Source of the DNA: Gordonia aichiensis NBRC 108223
Lineage (GTDB): Bacteria; Actinomycetota; Actinomycetes; Mycobacteriales; Mycobacteriaceae
DNA: 64,000 nucleotides
Reading direction: 5' to 3'
Assembly (NCBI RefSeq): GCF_000332975.1
Contig: NZ_BANR01000011.1
Location: forward strand, 116,701 to 180,700
Position numbers and translations under genes: made by a program
In this document: in pieces, positions 62,588 through 64,000 of the stretch
Numbering within the stretch: the stretch's first letter is position 1
Layout: each line of letters begins with the position of its first letter
The notes under the pieces: model-generated
Seen by the model: the letters and a program-made list of their open reading frames with translations, nothing else
Told to the model about the DNA's origin: nothing
Database searches by the model: none

Positions 62588-63040
62588 TCAGGGTCGATCG
62601 GGTCGAAGCCGAAGCAGATTGATCGCACTGCTGATGTCGTCAGCGACTGAATCCGCACACTCATGCTCCCAATAGCGCCGGACCACCCAGCCGCGTCCTC
62701 GCAGCACCGCGTCGGTCTGACGGTCGCGTTCGACATTGTTGTCGAGCTTCCTCGCCCACCAGTCGGCATTCGCCGCCGGGCGAGTTGCGTGCTCCGGGCA
62801 GCCATGCCAGAAGCAGCCGTCGATGAAGATGGCCAGTCCGAGCTGGCGCCACGCGATGTCTGCACGCGTTCTCAGATCGGCCTCGAGCTTAACGTCGGTG
62901 CGGAAACGTATCCCTCGCGAATGCAGAATCTTGCGCACCCGGACTTCCGGGGCAGTGTTCTTTGACCGCTGTCTGCTCATACGGTCTCGAACCGACACCG
63001 ACGAAGCCGGCGGCCTGGTCGAGTTCGAGGACGGCGTCAC
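62588..63040 (-). CDS. vsr: Very-short-patch repair endonuclease (Vsr)
   Basis: A 150-residue nuclease that nicks DNA at T:G mismatches left by deamination of 5-methylcytosine. Family sequences are SRQRSKNTAPEVRVRKIL, the metal and active-site segment ADIAWRQLGLAIFIDGCFWHGCPEH (partly shown: FIDGCFWHGCPEH), WWARKLDNNVERD and GWVVRRYWEHEC. The GTG start was chosen because AGGAGG lies 7 bases upstream; an in-frame ATG is only one base from it, and an ATG further upstream has no such site. Vsr usually sits beside a C5 methyltransferase; the only one in the window is 37 kb away. It could also serve as an independent nuclease in this island. Confidence 0.9.
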   Translation of the reverse strand: MTPSSNSTRPPASSVSVRDRMSRQRSKNTAPEVRVRKILHSRGIRFRTDVKLEADLRTRADIAWRQLGLAIFIDGCFWHGCPEHATRPAANADWWARKLDNNVERDRQTDAVLRGRGWVVRRYWEHECADSVADDISSAINLLRLRPDRP

Positions 63041-63139
63041 ACGCATACCTCCTGATTTCACAATTGACGGACGCGAGGCGGCTGGGCGGCTCATGTCCGC
63101 AAGCTCATACGGATGCCCGGAGGGATACGAACACCCAGA

Positions 63140-64000
63140 TCACGTCGCAATGATCTCTTCGGGGCGACGGTAAGTGATCGCCTTTCCGTAGTCCTTCACT
63201 GTGGCGTCGAGTAGCTCCTCGAGCACGCCTCCATAGCTCTCCTGGACCATTCGCTCGACTGCCTCGGTCAGGACTCGTCCCGAGATCATCACCAACGGAT
63301 ACTGATCATCGATAATCTCTACCTGTGCTTGGCGCGAGAAGGTGCCGGTGATGACGTACACGCCAATCCACCCACGCCGCAGTCGCGCTACAAGCCGCGC
63401 CACCTGCTCAGCAGATACACTCGACGAGGGGGCAACACACTTGGCCTGCCCCAAAACGACGACGGGCATCGTCGCACCCGTGGCGCCGAAGTCAATCCGA
63501 CCGATGAAGTCAACGCCCCCGTCCCCAGAAGACCGAGACAACCATCCTTCTCGATATCGTGCACCGGACTCCTGGAGGACGTGTGCAGCCACGCGCGCTG
63601 CCAACATTTCGAACGCATGCTTGCGCCCGTCGTAAAAGGAGTGGATTCGACTCAGCGTCTCAAACGAGCGGCTACCCACTTCAGGTAATTGCTCCGCTGC
63701 AGTCTTGACCTTTCCGGCAAGTACGCGCCGTCGGATCCCGGGAAGAACCGTTCGCCCGCCCTTCACCCACTTTCGCCACGAAAGCGGAGCGTGACGAAGA
63801 GTCGACTTGACCGCCAATGTGGGATCACGACGATCATCAATCCATCGCATATCGAATTCGTCGTCATCGCCCCCGGCGACGATCGCGAGATCAAGAGCCA
63901 GGTTCGGATAGCTTCGGCCACTTTCTGGGTCACGCTGCACCACATGTTCAAGGGTTTCGATGATCGCCACGCCGCAGAACTCCACGTACCCCTTATGCGG
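63140..64000 (-). CDS. Mrr-like restriction endonuclease, 5' end outside the window
   Basis: The frame is open through the right edge, so the start may be outside. The visible part (about 286 residues) has an N-terminal region (residues 1-120) with mixed charged segments such as DEFDMRWIDDRRDP. The C-terminal part is a PD-(D/E)XK nuclease of the Mrr type: SGDGGVDFIGRIDF supplies the Asp, and VVVLGQAKC supplies the QxK catalytic pair. Mrr-like enzymes cut modified foreign DNA or act on methylated sites. The gene precedes vsr by about 99 bases on the same strand. Its link with the DISARM-like operon is by position only. Confidence 0.78.
   Translation of the reverse strand, partial: PHKGYVEFCGVAIIETLEHVVQRDPESGRSYPNLALDLAIVAGGDDDEFDMRWIDDRRDPTLAVKSTLRHAPLSWRKWVKGGRTVLPGIRRRVLAGKVKTAAEQLPEVGSRSFETLSRIHSFYDGRKHAFEMLAARVAAHVLQESGARYREGWLSRSSGDGGVDFIGRIDFGATGATMPVVVLGQAKCVAPSSSVSAEQVARLVARLRRGWIGVYVITGTFSRQAQVEIIDDQYPLVMISGRVLTEAVERMVQESYGGVLEELLDATVKDYGKAITYRRPEEIIAT

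Overview
The window is GC-rich, densely coded actinobacterial chromosome. Many GTG and TTG starts, FadR- and NrtR-type regulators, a SAM-class leader of actinobacterial type and dispersed GGTGGTT...AACCACC repeats suggest the order Mycobacteriales, most like Gordonia. The genus is inference. No rRNA, tRNA or CRISPR array was seen.

Bases 1-21,000 look like ordinary chromosome. In order they hold: the end of a beta-lactamase-fold hydrolase; a histidine kinase/response regulator pair beside a MacB-type ABC exporter; a TSUP permease with its FadR-type regulator behind a 43-base palindrome; a flavin reductase with a sulfite-oxidase-like protein; a polar amino acid ABC importer behind a predicted SAM riboswitch; an SRPBCC protein; a secreted protein; a gamma-glutamyltransferase lipoprotein; two unknown proteins; and an NrtR-like / VWA / ADP-ribosylglycohydrolase trio that suggests ADP-ribose metabolism.

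Bases 21,100-22,700 are a scar of decayed insertion sequences (an IS1634-type transposase joined to an IS21 istB remnant). It marks the left edge of a defence island that continues past the right end of the window. The island starts with a RelA/SpoT-type gene carrying an in-frame stop, a C5 cytosine methyltransferase and a 1,602-residue protein that joins a sacsin/Hsp90-like ATPase to an SF2 helicase. Next is a divergent four-gene block: SF2 helicase plus unknown protein on minus, DUF262 protein with a C-terminal RAMA domain plus DUF4238 protein on plus.

From 62,400 down to 37,851 runs an eight-gene minus-strand operon, mostly joined by ATGA overlaps: UvrD-like helicase, DrmA, DrmB, DrmD, DrmMI-type adenine methyltransferase, a 2,082-residue YprA/DruE-like helicase with DUF1998 and nuclease-like tail, a RelE-like/UvrD fusion, and a second copy of the first UvrD-like helicase. 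A Vsr endonuclease and an Mrr-like endonuclease lie upstream. The core is class 1 DISARM without a visible DrmC. The YprA protein and the UvrD-type proteins make it a composite related to DISARM and Druantia. This locus is the best candidate for an undescribed or little-described system.
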